Source: Streptomyces sp. AJS327 | Lineage (GTDB): Bacteria > Actinomycetota > Actinomycetes > Streptomycetales > Streptomycetaceae | Reading direction: 5' to 3' | NCBI RefSeq assembly: GCF_013450295.1 | Contig: NZ_SKBR01000003.1 | Coordinates: 124,001-188,000, forward strand | Length of the DNA stretch: 64,000 bases | In this document: one piece after another, positions 1-8,487 of the stretch | Position numbering within the stretch: the first letter of the stretch is position 1 | Layout: every line of letters begins with the position of its first letter | Made by a program: the position numbers and the translations under genes | Notes under the pieces: model-generated | What the model saw: only the letters and a program-made list of their open reading frames with translations | Databases searched by the model: none | Told to the model about the DNA's origin: nothing

Positions 1-401
1 CCCTCCTTCTCCGGACGCAGCCGCGCGACACAGTGGTACCGGTCGCCGACCGCGAGCGGGGTGAGGTAGCGGACGCGCATCGCCACCGTGAAGGCGGGGG
101 TACCGCGCCGGAGCACCACGAGGTTGCCCATGGTCTCGTCGCAGATCGTGGAGATCAGTCCGCCGTGCACCACACCGGGGTACGACTCGTGCGCCCGGCC
201 GAGCCGGATCTCGGTACGCAGCCCTCCGTCGTGCTCCTCGAACAGCAGCCGCAAACCTGCGGAGTTGTGCGGCGAGCAGCCGAAGCACTGGTAGTCGGGC
301 TGGGCGGCCCAGGGCACCTCGATTCCGGCTCTGCCGGTGTCGGCGCCGCCCTCGGCCTCCGCCGCGCCGTCGGACGCGGTGGCGGTGTGCGCGGCGGTCA
401 C
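1..401 (-). CDS. PaaI-like hotdog thioesterase (3' end cut by window edge)
   Basis: Acyl-thioester hydrolase of the 4HBT/PaaI hotdog family; 133 residues are visible and the C-terminus lies beyond position 1. A CFGC pair (about residues 39-42) precedes the helix motif VVHGGLISTICDETMG (about 76-91), the usual HGG...DE signature, followed by the strand ending RVRYLTPLAVGD. The start is GTG at 401; its GTGA overlaps the stop of the upstream diiron-enzyme gene, so the two are probably translationally coupled. In this cluster it would plausibly release or proofread acyl chains loaded by the nearby acyl-AMP ligase (inference). The substrate, CoA- or ACP-linked, cannot be told from sequence. Confidence 0.8.
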   Translation of the reverse strand, partial: MTAAHTATASDGAAEAEGGADTGRAGIEVPWAAQPDYQCFGCSPHNSAGLRLLFEEHDGGLRTEIRLGRAHESYPGVVHGGLISTICDETMGNLVVLRRGTPAFTVAMRVRYLTPLAVGDRYHCVARLRPEKE

Positions 402-1183
402 GAGAGCGCCCCGGCGAGGGCGCGCCGGATACGCGCGCCGCTGGTCAGGTCGAGCCCGGTCATGGAGCCGAACGCGCCCCGCACCTTGGCGTGCAGCTGC
501 TCCAACTCACCCTCGGAGGCGACCTTTTCGAGGAAGAACTCGAAGCCGGTGTCGATGGTCTCGAAGTCCCCCTCCACCAGGCTGTCCTTGAACAGGCTGA
601 CCGGGTGCTTGATCTTCGCCTCGGAGGTGTAGACGTAGAGCGTCTCCAGCACCGAGGGCAGTTCCTCGGGCAGCCGTTCCAGCCGCGTCTTGGTGTAGTG
701 GATGAACTCCCGTGCGTGGCCCGCCTCGTCGCGGCTGGCGCGCCGCAGCAGGTCCCGGAGCACCGGCTCCCGCACCCACTCCGCCACGGCGCGGTAGACG
801 TGGTTGACGGTCAGCTCCGAGATGATGTTCGTCGCCAGCGTCGCCGAGGGCGTGCTGCCGGGCGCGTACGGGGCGCGCATCGCGTCCACCGGACGCTGGT
901 CCACGTCCTCGTCGATGGCGCGCAGCCAGGACTTGAACGCGTAGTGGTGCTGGAGTTCCTGGTAGCCCCAGATCGCCGCGAACGCCGAGAAGTCGTAGTC
1001 GTCGACGAACTCGTTGAAGAAGCCGTGGGTGGCGGCGATCGAGTTGCACTCACCCATGACCGCGCTCTTGGCGAGGGTCACGTACTCCGGCTCCACCAGG
1101 GAGCGGTCGACCGAGTCGAAGTCGATGTCGGAGAGCTTCCAGTGGTTCCGTTCGTAGTGGTTGAAGACGTCGAAGGCATGCAT
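398..1183 (-). CDS. ferritin-like diiron acyl desaturase/oxygenase
   Basis: A 261-residue all-helical protein with the complete carboxylate-bridged diiron ligand set: E45, E76xxH79 (YQELQHH), E123 (IISELT) and E153xxH156 (DEAGHAREF). This is the two-ExxH pattern of ferritin-like fatty acyl-ACP desaturases and N-oxygenases. The start at 1183 is preceded by GGAG at 6 bases; upstream in-frame codons are proline/arginine-rich non-coding sequence. It overlaps the thioesterase start by 4 bases and follows the acyl-AMP ligase by 196 bp. Neighbours suggest it desaturates or hydroxylates an acyl chain carried on an ACP (inference). Desaturation, hydroxylation and amine oxidation cannot be separated by sequence alone. 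Confidence 0.8.
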   Translation of the reverse strand: MHAFDVFNHYERNHWKLSDIDFDSVDRSLVEPEYVTLAKSAVMGECNSIAATHGFFNEFVDDYDFSAFAAIWGYQELQHHYAFKSWLRAIDEDVDQRPVDAMRAPYAPGSTPSATLATNIISELTVNHVYRAVAEWVREPVLRDLLRRASRDEAGHAREFIHYTKTRLERLPEELPSVLETLYVYTSEAKIKHPVSLFKDSLVEGDFETIDTGFEFFLEKVASEGELEQLHAKVRGAFGSMTGLDLTSGARIRRALAGALS

Positions 1184-1379
1184 CTGGACTCCATTGCTGC
1201 GAGGGTGTTCCTGCTTGTCGGATGGCTCGGTCAGGGCCCGGGAGCGCCGGGCCGGGCGCCGTACACAGGAGCGCACGACCCCGAGGTCACGGTGTCCCGG
1301 CCCGGGCACGGGGTTCCGCGCTCCGGGCGAGCCGGGTCGGAGCGACGGGCCCACCGTCGCCCCGTACGGGGGAGGTTGG

Positions 1380-3116
1380 TCAGCCGCTCGCCTCCTCGAC
1401 CGCCTTCCGGGCCGCCAGCCGCTGGAACTTGCCGCTGGTGGTCCGGGGCAGGGTGCGCGGCGGTACGACGCGGACCAGCACGGCGTCCAACCCCAGCCCG
1501 CTGGAGACGTGTTCGCGCATCTCCTTCTCCAGCGCGGCACGGGCGGCCTCGTCGCGCGCCTCCCGGCTCTCGGCGGCGAGGACGATCCGCTCGGATCCGT
1601 CCGGCGCCGTGTCGGCGTAGGCCACACAGCGCTCCTTGTAGACGCCGGGGTGGGCACGGCCCAACTCCTCGACGTCCTGCGGGTAGTAGTTGTCCCCCCG
1701 GACGACGATCATCTCCTTGAGGCGCCCGGTGACGTACAGTTCGCCGTCGCGCGTGTACCCCACGTCCCCGGTGTGCAGCCAGCCCGCGGTGAACGAGCCG
1801 CGCGGGTCGGCCTCCGCCGTCAGGTAGCCGCGGGTCACCGAGGCGCCCCGGATGAGCACCTCGCCGACTCGTCCGTCCGGCAGCGCGGGCGGCCCGGCCT
1901 CCGCCGCCACACCGTCCAACGCCGGTGCCCCGCCGGTCTGTTCAGCGGCTCGGGTCTCCCGTAGGTCCGTCGCGCAAACCCGCACCTCCATGCCGCGGAC
2001 CGGCGGGCCGACGGACGCCACCGCGCGCGCCGTGGGGTCGTCCTCCTCCACCGGTACCGCGACGCCCTCCAGGGAGAGCCGGTCGCGGTCGACCACGTCC
2101 CACACCGGTTCGCGGCCCAGCGGGGGGAAGTTGACGGCGAGGGTCGCCTCGGCCATCCCGTACACCGTCATCAGCGCGCCGGGACGGAACCCGGCGGGCG
2201 CGAAACGCTCCAGGAACGCGTCGACGCTGTCCCGCCGAATCGTCTCGGCACCGTTGAAGGCGATCCGCCAGCGTGAGAGGTCCAGTGCGGCGGCCTCCTC
2301 GGGCGTGACCGCGTCCGTCAGGTAGCCGTACCCGAAGTCCGGGCTGGTGGAGATGGTGGCGCCGCTCGCGGCGAACTCGCGGAGCCAGCCGCCGGGTCGC
2401 TTCACGAAGGAGAGCGGCGACCAGACGGTCGCGGGGATACCGGCGAACAGCGCGCTGAGCGTGGCGAAGAGACCCATGTCGTGGAAGAGCGGCAGCCACA
2501 TGCCGAGGCTGTCCTCGTCCCCCAGCTCGATGCCGACGGAGATGGCCTCCAGGCACGCCAGGATGTTCGCGTGGCTGAGCTCCACCCCCTTCGGGTCGGC
2601 GGTGCTGCCCGAGGTGAACTGCACGATCGCGGTGGACTCCGCCTCCACCGTGGGTGGTTGGAACGCGGCGACGGCGCTCGTCTCTGCGGTGGCGGCCAGG
2701 TCGCTGGAGAGGACGGCGACGCCGGGCAGCGCGCCGGTGAGGAACTCCCCGAACGAGGCGAAGCTCGCCGAGAGCACCAGGTGCCGCATCCCGGCGACCT
2801 GGGACACCCGGCCGAGACGCCCGAGATAGGCGTCCACGTCCTTGGGCCCGGTCGGTATCGGCAACGGGCAGGCGGCGCAGCCGAGTCGCGCGGCGGCGAA
2901 CAGCGCGACGAGGAAGTCCGGTTCGTTCTGGCAGAGGACGCCCAGCCGGTCACCGGGCTCGACCCCGGCACCGGTGAGCGCCCGCGCCATACGGCGCGAG
3001 TCCTCGGCCAACTCCCCCAGGGTGGTGGAGCGTTTCTCGGACGGGAAGTCGACGGGCACCGTCGGACGGCGCTCCGCCACGGAGTCCAGGGTCTCGTGCA
3101 GGGTCTTGGCAAACAT
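1380..3116 (-). CDS. fatty acyl-AMP ligase (FAAL-type adenylating enzyme)
   Basis: Adenylate-forming enzyme of 578 residues that activates a free fatty acid as acyl-AMP, in this family usually for transfer to an ACP. The phosphate-binding loop FTSGSTADPKGVELSH is at about 166-181, WLPLFHDMGL follows, YGMAEATLAVNFPP is the A5-type motif, and GRLKEMIVVRGDNYYPQDVEE (about 463-483) is the hinge; GxNYYPQDVE is typical of FAALs rather than CoA ligases. A C-terminal lysine sits in RTTSGKFQR. The start is ATG 3116 with GGGAG five bases upstream. It heads the ligase-desaturase-thioesterase run. The chain length it uses is unknown. Confidence 0.88.
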   Translation of the reverse strand: MFAKTLHETLDSVAERRPTVPVDFPSEKRSTTLGELAEDSRRMARALTGAGVEPGDRLGVLCQNEPDFLVALFAAARLGCAACPLPIPTGPKDVDAYLGRLGRVSQVAGMRHLVLSASFASFGEFLTGALPGVAVLSSDLAATAETSAVAAFQPPTVEAESTAIVQFTSGSTADPKGVELSHANILACLEAISVGIELGDEDSLGMWLPLFHDMGLFATLSALFAGIPATVWSPLSFVKRPGGWLREFAASGATISTSPDFGYGYLTDAVTPEEAAALDLSRWRIAFNGAETIRRDSVDAFLERFAPAGFRPGALMTVYGMAEATLAVNFPPLGREPVWDVVDRDRLSLEGVAVPVEEDDPTARAVASVGPPVRGMEVRVCATDLRETRAAEQTGGAPALDGVAAEAGPPALPDGRVGEVLIRGASVTRGYLTAEADPRGSFTAGWLHTGDVGYTRDGELYVTGRLKEMIVVRGDNYYPQDVEELGRAHPGVYKERCVAYADTAPDGSERIVLAAESREARDEAARAALEKEMREHVSSGLGLDAVLVRVVPPRTLPRTTSGKFQRLAARKAVEEASG

Positions 3117-4170
3117 GAGTCTCCCAACTGGCCATCGGGTGGGGTGATGTGAGGTCCTCGCGCCGGTCAACCGGTGTGCGGCACCGGGGCCCCGCGCGGG
3201 GAACGGCAGGCCGCGCGCCGGGGGCGGCGCCGGGACCACACGCCTGGTGGCACGAAGCTCCCCGGACCGCCCCCTCACTGACGTACTGACGCTGCTGGCG
3301 TACCGCGGCTGGCGCGCTGGACCGTTTGACCGCGGCGTCGCGGTGCGTTGCCGCGTACGCGCCCGGTGGTGACGGTCCCGTGATGCCGCGCCACCTCGGC
3401 GCTGCCGTGGTCACCTCGCGGGCCGCTCCGGACGGTCACGTCCGCGGCGCGTCCCGGCTCCGTGGCCGGACACGGTCCGCGGACCCGGCGGCGGAACGGT
3501 TCCCCGGTGTCGGCGGCGGTGACCGGTGTGTTCCCGAACAGCGGGACGGGGGCGGCGCGTTGGGGCGGACGGCGATTCCGGCGGCGCCCCGGAGGTGGCC
3601 ACGGCCACCGGCCAGGACGTTGGCCGACCGGCCATCCACCCGCGTTCCGCCCGCCGTTCGCGGCCCACGCCCGGAGGGCGCCGCCGGGAACGCGCGGAGA
3701 CCACTCGCCGCCGGGGCGTGCCACGCCCCGTCGCCGGTCGTCCCGTACCGGACACGTTCGTCACCCAACCGTCCCTCCCGCACCTGTCGTTGCCCTCGGC
3801 TCCGGGCCCCCACACGAGGCGAAGCCCCGAGCCAACCCGAGCCTGGGTACCGACACCAGATCCGGAACCCCGGTTCTGACCCCGGGGCCACGCTCGACCC
3901 GATCCCGTCCCGTCCGGGCACGTACCGTCCGGACCACCCCGGACGGGCCGGAACGCCGTGCTCCCCGGCGGCGTTCCGCTCCGTGCCGTTCCGGCCGCCC
4001 AGCCGGTCCGGACCAGAAGCGGAATCCCAGGACGAGCCCCGCTGCCCGTACCGGACCACCCTTCCCGTCCGCGCCCGCGTCTCACCCACCTCCGTGGGTC
4101 GCGCCAACCGGAGTGCGGTCACGTGGAGTTCGCGTCCCAGGCCGGGGGGCACCGGACGCGGTCGCGCGCA
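3117..4170. other. about 1.05 kb without a recognisable gene
   Basis: Lies between the PPTase stop and the acyl-AMP ligase start, all on the minus-strand side. Open frames here are arginine/glycine/proline-rich and lack any domain or Shine-Dalgarno-led start. The sequence is full of degenerate short repeats built on ccgtaccggac and ccggtaccg. It presumably contains the promoter for the ligase operon, but no convincing -10/-35 pair stands out. No acyl carrier protein is encoded. Confidence 0.6.
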
Positions 4171-5283
4171 TCACGGACCACCACGGCGCGCGACACCACG
4201 ACGGGCGTGCTCGTCTCCGGACCCGAGCGGGAGCGTGCGCCCCCGCCCCGGACGGCCACCGGCCGGGGAGGCGGGCAGCACCGGGGCGCGGGTACGGGCC
4301 GCAGGACGCGACGACCGCCCCGCCGACCGCGCCCCGGGCCCGCCACCCTCCCCCGCCATGCCCGCCGGGTCCGCCATGACCGCCACGACGGCCGGGTCCG
4401 CCGTGGCTCCGGCGCGGGTCACCGTCCAGCGGGTCCAGCGCACGGCCGGGGGGCTGGCGGCGCGCACCGCGAGGGACAGCGCCCGGCCGGGCACCACGTG
4501 GGTCCGCACCAGGTGGCCGGTGGGGCCGCCACGCCAGTGGGCGACCGCCCACCCGGCTCCGCCCGGGAGCGGCTCGGTCGTCACGGTGCGGAGCCCCGCG
4601 CGAAGGCCCTGGCCGAGCGCCTTCGCCACGCTCTCCTTCGCGGTCCAGCGGGCGCGCGCCTCCACGCCCGGCCCCGCGTCCGGGCCGTCCCGCCGGTCAC
4701 CGGGTGTGACGTGCCGGACGTCGCCGGGCACCGCCCAGCCGGGGCCGCCGAGTTCGCCGGGCGCGCAGAAGCGCGGGGCCACGTCCACGAAGTCCGTCAC
4801 CGGCCCGTCCTCCACGTCGACGCCGCAGTCGTCCGGCGTGTCCTCCCGTCCCGCGCGGAACGCCACCGCGAGACCCACCCCGTCGTGGCTGACGCCGAAC
4901 GCGGGCGGCGGGCCGCCCCGGGGACAGCGCGCGGCGGCGTACCGGGTGCGTCCGTCCGCTCCCCGGACGAGCGGTACCGCGCCGGGCTGTACGTCCAGAG
5001 CGCGGGCGAGTACCGCGCGGAGCACCGTCCGGGCGAGCGCCGCCTGTAGCTGACGGCGCGCGCCCGAGTACGCGGTGGCGTGCGCGAGGTCGTCCGCCGG
5101 GAGCCCGGGGACCTCGGCCACCGAACTCCAGGGCACGTCGGCCCAGTCGAGCAGGTGCACCTCGACCGCCCCGGCCTCCTCCTCCCGGTCTGCCCGGGCC
5201 ACGGGCCCCGCCGCCTCCGCGACGGTGGGCTCCGTGGCTTCCCCGGCGGTGGCCTCCGCCGCCCGGCCCCCGCGCGTGGTCAC
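4171..5283 (-). CDS. 4'-phosphopantetheinyl transferase, Sfp-like, with long C-terminal tail
   Basis: Transfers the phosphopantetheine arm of CoA to a serine of a carrier protein. GVDVEDG (about 153-159) supplies the Mg-binding Asp/Glu and RWTAKESVAKALGQGL (about 212-227) is the W-x-x-KES motif. The upstream segment PAFGVSHDG carries the SHDG motif. The start is GTG 5283, whose GTGA overlaps the P450 stop, implying translational coupling. At 370 residues it is about 100 longer than usual: the catalytic fold seems to end near residue 275 (ALSLAVRAA) and the rest is Gly/Arg/Pro-rich, probably disordered. Its presence implies that a carrier protein is served nearby, outside the window. Confidence 0.82.
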   Translation of the reverse strand: MTTRGGRAAEATAGEATEPTVAEAAGPVARADREEEAGAVEVHLLDWADVPWSSVAEVPGLPADDLAHATAYSGARRQLQAALARTVLRAVLARALDVQPGAVPLVRGADGRTRYAAARCPRGGPPPAFGVSHDGVGLAVAFRAGREDTPDDCGVDVEDGPVTDFVDVAPRFCAPGELGGPGWAVPGDVRHVTPGDRRDGPDAGPGVEARARWTAKESVAKALGQGLRAGLRTVTTEPLPGGAGWAVAHWRGGPTGHLVRTHVVPGRALSLAVRAASPPAVRWTRWTVTRAGATADPAVVAVMADPAGMAGEGGGPGARSAGRSSRPAARTRAPVLPASPAGGRPGRGRTLPLGSGDEHARRGVARRGGP

Positions 5284-6542
5284 CGCCCGGTACGCACGGG
5301 CAGTGAGCGCAGCCCACGGAACTGGAGGCTGTCCGCCCGCCATTCGTGCGGGCGCTCCTCGTCCAGCCGCATCCCGGGGAAGTACCGGAGCAGCGCGCCG
5401 ATCAGCAGCCGCCCCTCCAGCCGCGCGAGCGCCGCGCCCAGGCAGTAGTGGATGCCCGCGCCGAAGGCCACGTGCTCGACGCCCTCGCGGCCCACGTCCA
5501 GCCGGTCCGGGTCCGGGAACTGGTCCGGATCGCGGTTGGCGGCGCCCCGGATGAGGTAGACGATGTCCCCCTCGGATATCCGGGTGCCGTGCAGCTCGAT
5601 GTCCTCGGTGACCCGCCGGTGGGTGAGCTGCACCGGCCCGTCGTAGCGCAGGAGTTCGTCGATCGCGGTGTCGAGCAGGGCGGGGTCGGCGGCCAGCCGC
5701 TCCCACTGGTCGCGGTTGCTGAGCAGCGCCAGCGTCCCGTTGCCGATCATGTCCATCGTCGTGACGAAGGCGGCGGCCAGCACCAGCACCACCTGCGCGA
5801 CGACCTCGTCCTGGCTCAGCAGGTCCCCACGGTCCTCGGCGTGCACCAGCCGGGAGATCAGGTCGTCCCGGGGCTCCTTACGCCGCTCGTTCACCGCCTC
5901 GGTGAAGTACCGCATCATCTCGTCGATCGCGGCGGCGGCGGGAGCGGCGGTCGCGCCCAGGTCGGGGCTGCCGCCGACGAACACCTTCATCGCGTCGGAC
6001 CAGCCCTTGAGCCGGTCGGCGTCGGCACGCGGGATGCCGTAGTAGTCGGCCAGCACGTAGGCGGGCAGCGGGTAGCCGAGCGTCGGGACGAGGTCGAGCC
6101 GGTCGCTCTCCAGGTGCGGGGCGAGCAACGTCTCCACGGTCTCCGCGATGTGCTCCTCCATACCGCTCACCGAACGCGGGGTGAACGCGCGGTTCATCAA
6201 CCGGCGGAGCTTGGTGTGGTGGGGCGGGTCGTTCATCCAACTCCACTGGGAGGCCACGGTGATGAACGGTTCCGCGATCGGCTTCGCCTCCTCGGGGACC
6301 CGGCCGTCGATCATCTGCGCCAGCCGTACGGAGGAGAAGCGCCCCGGGTCCCGCAACGCCCCGTAGACGTCCTCGTAACGCGAGATGATCCACCCGTTGA
6401 GTTTCGTGTCCCAGTGCACCGGATCGTGGTCTCGCAACCGGCGGTAGGTCGGGTACGGGTCCCGCAGGACATGGTGGGACAGGAGGTCGATCTCAGCGGC
6501 GGATTCGTCGTGTGTCCGATGTGAAGTGCTCTGACCAGGCAT
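5280..6542 (-). CDS. cytochrome P450 with atypical I-helix
   Basis: A 420-residue soluble bacterial P450. The haem ligand is C367 in FGAGIHYCLG; the ExxR motif is ELLR before YDGPVQ; the substrate-recognition segment SQWSWMNDPPHHTKLRRL is normal. The I-helix reads AAAFVTTMDMIGN: the position that is normally Asp/Glu in AGxE/DTT is Val260, followed by Thr261-Thr262, so the usual acid-alcohol pair for proton delivery lacks its acid. The start is ATG 6542 with AAAGG about 8 bases upstream. It is coupled by a GTGA overlap to the PPTase. It probably oxidises a carrier-bound or free acyl product of this cluster; neither substrate nor redox partner is evident. Confidence 0.9.
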   Translation of the reverse strand: MPGQSTSHRTHDESAAEIDLLSHHVLRDPYPTYRRLRDHDPVHWDTKLNGWIISRYEDVYGALRDPGRFSSVRLAQMIDGRVPEEAKPIAEPFITVASQWSWMNDPPHHTKLRRLMNRAFTPRSVSGMEEHIAETVETLLAPHLESDRLDLVPTLGYPLPAYVLADYYGIPRADADRLKGWSDAMKVFVGGSPDLGATAAPAAAAIDEMMRYFTEAVNERRKEPRDDLISRLVHAEDRGDLLSQDEVVAQVVLVLAAAFVTTMDMIGNGTLALLSNRDQWERLAADPALLDTAIDELLRYDGPVQLTHRRVTEDIELHGTRISEGDIVYLIRGAANRDPDQFPDPDRLDVGREGVEHVAFGAGIHYCLGAALARLEGRLLIGALLRYFPGMRLDEERPHEWRADSLQFRGLRSLPVRTGR

Positions 6543-7119
6543 GCGCGAACCTTTACTCAGCCTCCTGGGAGGCGGTGGACCGATACGGAAAACCAGGGGG
6601 GTTGACCGGGGGAGGCGCACTTGCTCAGGAGATACGGGACGAAACGTGCGCGGAGCACGTGTACGTGACGGCACCGTGGGGGCGGACGGTCAGCGGAACG
6701 ATAGGCGAACGGTCAGACAGCGACGGTGAGTTGATGAGCGTGCCGAGAAGTACGAGAGGGCCGGGAGGAGGGGGAACGGAGACGGGTGGGAGGGGTGAGG
6801 GAACGTACCGGGCGAGGAGGGCGGGTTCACGATCGGCGACGGATGGCGAGAAGACACCGCCCGGCGAACCGGACCGCGGACCCCCGCTGTTCGGCCTCGG
6901 GCAACCACCGGGCCGGGCGAATCCGGGGCACGGCCCGGTCGACCGTGTGACGCGGAACGGTGAGTGATGTGACGCGCGGAGACCGTTCCCGACCAGCGAT
7001 CAGCCGAACCGGGAACGAACCGTCCGGCGCATGGACCACACCACCAACCGCCCTACGAGAGCAGGACCTTGGGACACCCGCCCCCGCTCACCCCGCTCGG
7101 GGGCTGCGCTCTGCCCGGC
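6543..7119. promoter_or_regulatory. upstream region of the P450-PPTase pair
   Basis: A 577-bp gap less GC-rich than its flanks, between the MaoC-like gene and the P450, both read leftwards. It must hold the promoter of the P450 operon. A perfect 14-base inverted repeat (GCCTCC/GGAGGC) at 6560-6573 lies in the presumed 5' leader just ahead of the P450 ribosome-binding site and could influence translation. The segment around 6650-6670 has several ACGTG half-sites. No gene is recognisable. Confidence 0.45.
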
Positions 7120-8022
7120 TCACCCCGCGGCGTCCGCGAACGCGCCGGTGCACTGGCTCACGAGGACCTCCGTACCGTTCTGGTTGCGCACCGTGGTGGA
7201 CAACGTCAGGACCGGCTCGGGGGAGTTCGCCCCCTCGCCAGCCGTCTCGGCGCCCTCGCCCGCCGGGGCGGCGACCTCCTCGACGAGCACCTCGGAGTCG
7301 ACGGTGTCGCCCACGTGCACCGGCTGGAGGAAGACCATCGACACCGTGTGGTGCCGAAAGCCCCGGTCACCCCGGATGAGGGGCACGGAGGTGGAGGTCA
7401 GCAGGCCCTGGGCCATCTGCCGCTCACCGGAGTGCCCGAGGTGGTGGGCCCCGTAGTCACCGGTGATCTCCGCGCAGAGCGCGATGTCCTCAGCGGTGAC
7501 GGTGGCGCTGCCGCGCAGCACGGCCCGCGGCGCGATGCCGTCCAGCAGCGCGGCGTCCGCCTCGGGTCGGCCGGGGTGCGGCGCGGCGTCACCACCCTGC
7601 TCTCCAGGGCTCGTTGGGGCGTCCGCGACGTGCAGCACCAGCCCCTTGCTGTGGCCGTCGAGCACCACCTCGCCGTCGCCCGCCCGGACCCGGGCGTCGA
7701 AGGCGATGCGGTGGAAGCCGGCGTCCTCCTCCAGCTTGAGGACCTCCAGCTCGGCCGTCAGCTCCTCGTCGGCCAGGACCGGGCGCGTACGCCGCCATGT
7801 CATCTTGCGCGCGAGGTAGTTGAGGTCCCCGCCGAGCTTGGTGAGTGGCGCGACGACGAGCAGGTCCGGGAGTTCGCCCGCGCTCCCCCGTGGTGCGCGT
7901 ACCCGCCCCGACAGGGAGTCGTAGGAAGCGATCTCCGCCGGGCTGTACCGACGCGTATAGGTCAGCAGCCGACCCACCTGGAGCTCGCCGTGCGGCGTCG
8001 GTGGAAGGGACATGATCGACAC
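7120..8022 (-). CDS. MaoC-like double-hotdog protein (dehydratase/hydratase fold)
   Basis: About 300 residues forming two tandem hotdog domains. The N-terminal half contains PLTKLGGDLNYLARKMTWRRTRPVLADEELTAELEVLK. The C-terminal half has the hydratase-2-like stretch AEITGDYGAHHLGHSG, where the normal signature is SGDxNPxHxD; the Asp and His are kept but the context is altered. Possible starts are TTG 8025, GTG 8022 and ATG 8013. GAGG lies 4 bases before the GTG and 13 before the ATG, so I use 8022. Family members dehydrate or hydrate 3-hydroxyacyl/enoyl thioesters or act as thioesterases. The neighbouring acyl-activating genes support a lipid role (inference). Confidence 0.7.
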   Translation of the reverse strand: MSIMSLPPTPHGELQVGRLLTYTRRYSPAEIASYDSLSGRVRAPRGSAGELPDLLVVAPLTKLGGDLNYLARKMTWRRTRPVLADEELTAELEVLKLEEDAGFHRIAFDARVRAGDGEVVLDGHSKGLVLHVADAPTSPGEQGGDAAPHPGRPEADAALLDGIAPRAVLRGSATVTAEDIALCAEITGDYGAHHLGHSGERQMAQGLLTSTSVPLIRGDRGFRHHTVSMVFLQPVHVGDTVDSEVLVEEVAAPAGEGAETAGEGANSPEPVLTLSTTVRNQNGTEVLVSQCTGAFADAAG

Positions 8023-8025
8023 CAA

Positions 8026-8487
8026 TCCTCAAGGCCCGAGGGGAAACTGGGCAGGTACCGGACGGTACGGTAGCCCACGGACAGCCTCGGCGACAGACGT
8101 TCCGGCGAACCTGACGGCCGGGCCGCGCCCGCTTCGCCCGGCCTCCGGGAGCCACCTCTCCGCCCCTCTCCCCGGTCCCCGCGCACCCGCCCAATGACCG
8201 TGACAACGCCCGCAGTTCGGCAGCACCGGCGGTACATCCACCCCGGACGCACCCCGCCACCCCGTCCAGCGGCACCTCCGGGGGCGCACACCGAACAGCC
8301 CACCATCCGGCGGGCGTTCGGTCCCCCACCCCAACCGGCCCGCAGCGGGCGCCCACAGTCCGCCCACCACCCCGAACCGGCCCACCACGGGCGCGTGTTG
8401 GAAGACGGAAGCCGGAGGACCGCGGACGAGAACCCGGGCGGGAGGTGCGCGACGAGGAACGGAGGGCGCGGGCGACCAGGCGGCCGG
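8026..8487. other. gap between sigma factor and MaoC-like gene
   Basis: Non-coding by composition. A perfect 8-bp inverted repeat (GGCCGGGC/GCCCGGCC, 12-base loop) at 8116-8143 could terminate the sigma-factor transcript, although no T-run follows. Nothing else is recognisable. Confidence 0.45.

Noticed and set aside
3117..4170. A hidden acyl carrier protein or other cluster gene
   Set aside because: No DSL-type phosphopantetheine motif and no Shine-Dalgarno-led ORF in any frame; the frames are repetitive.
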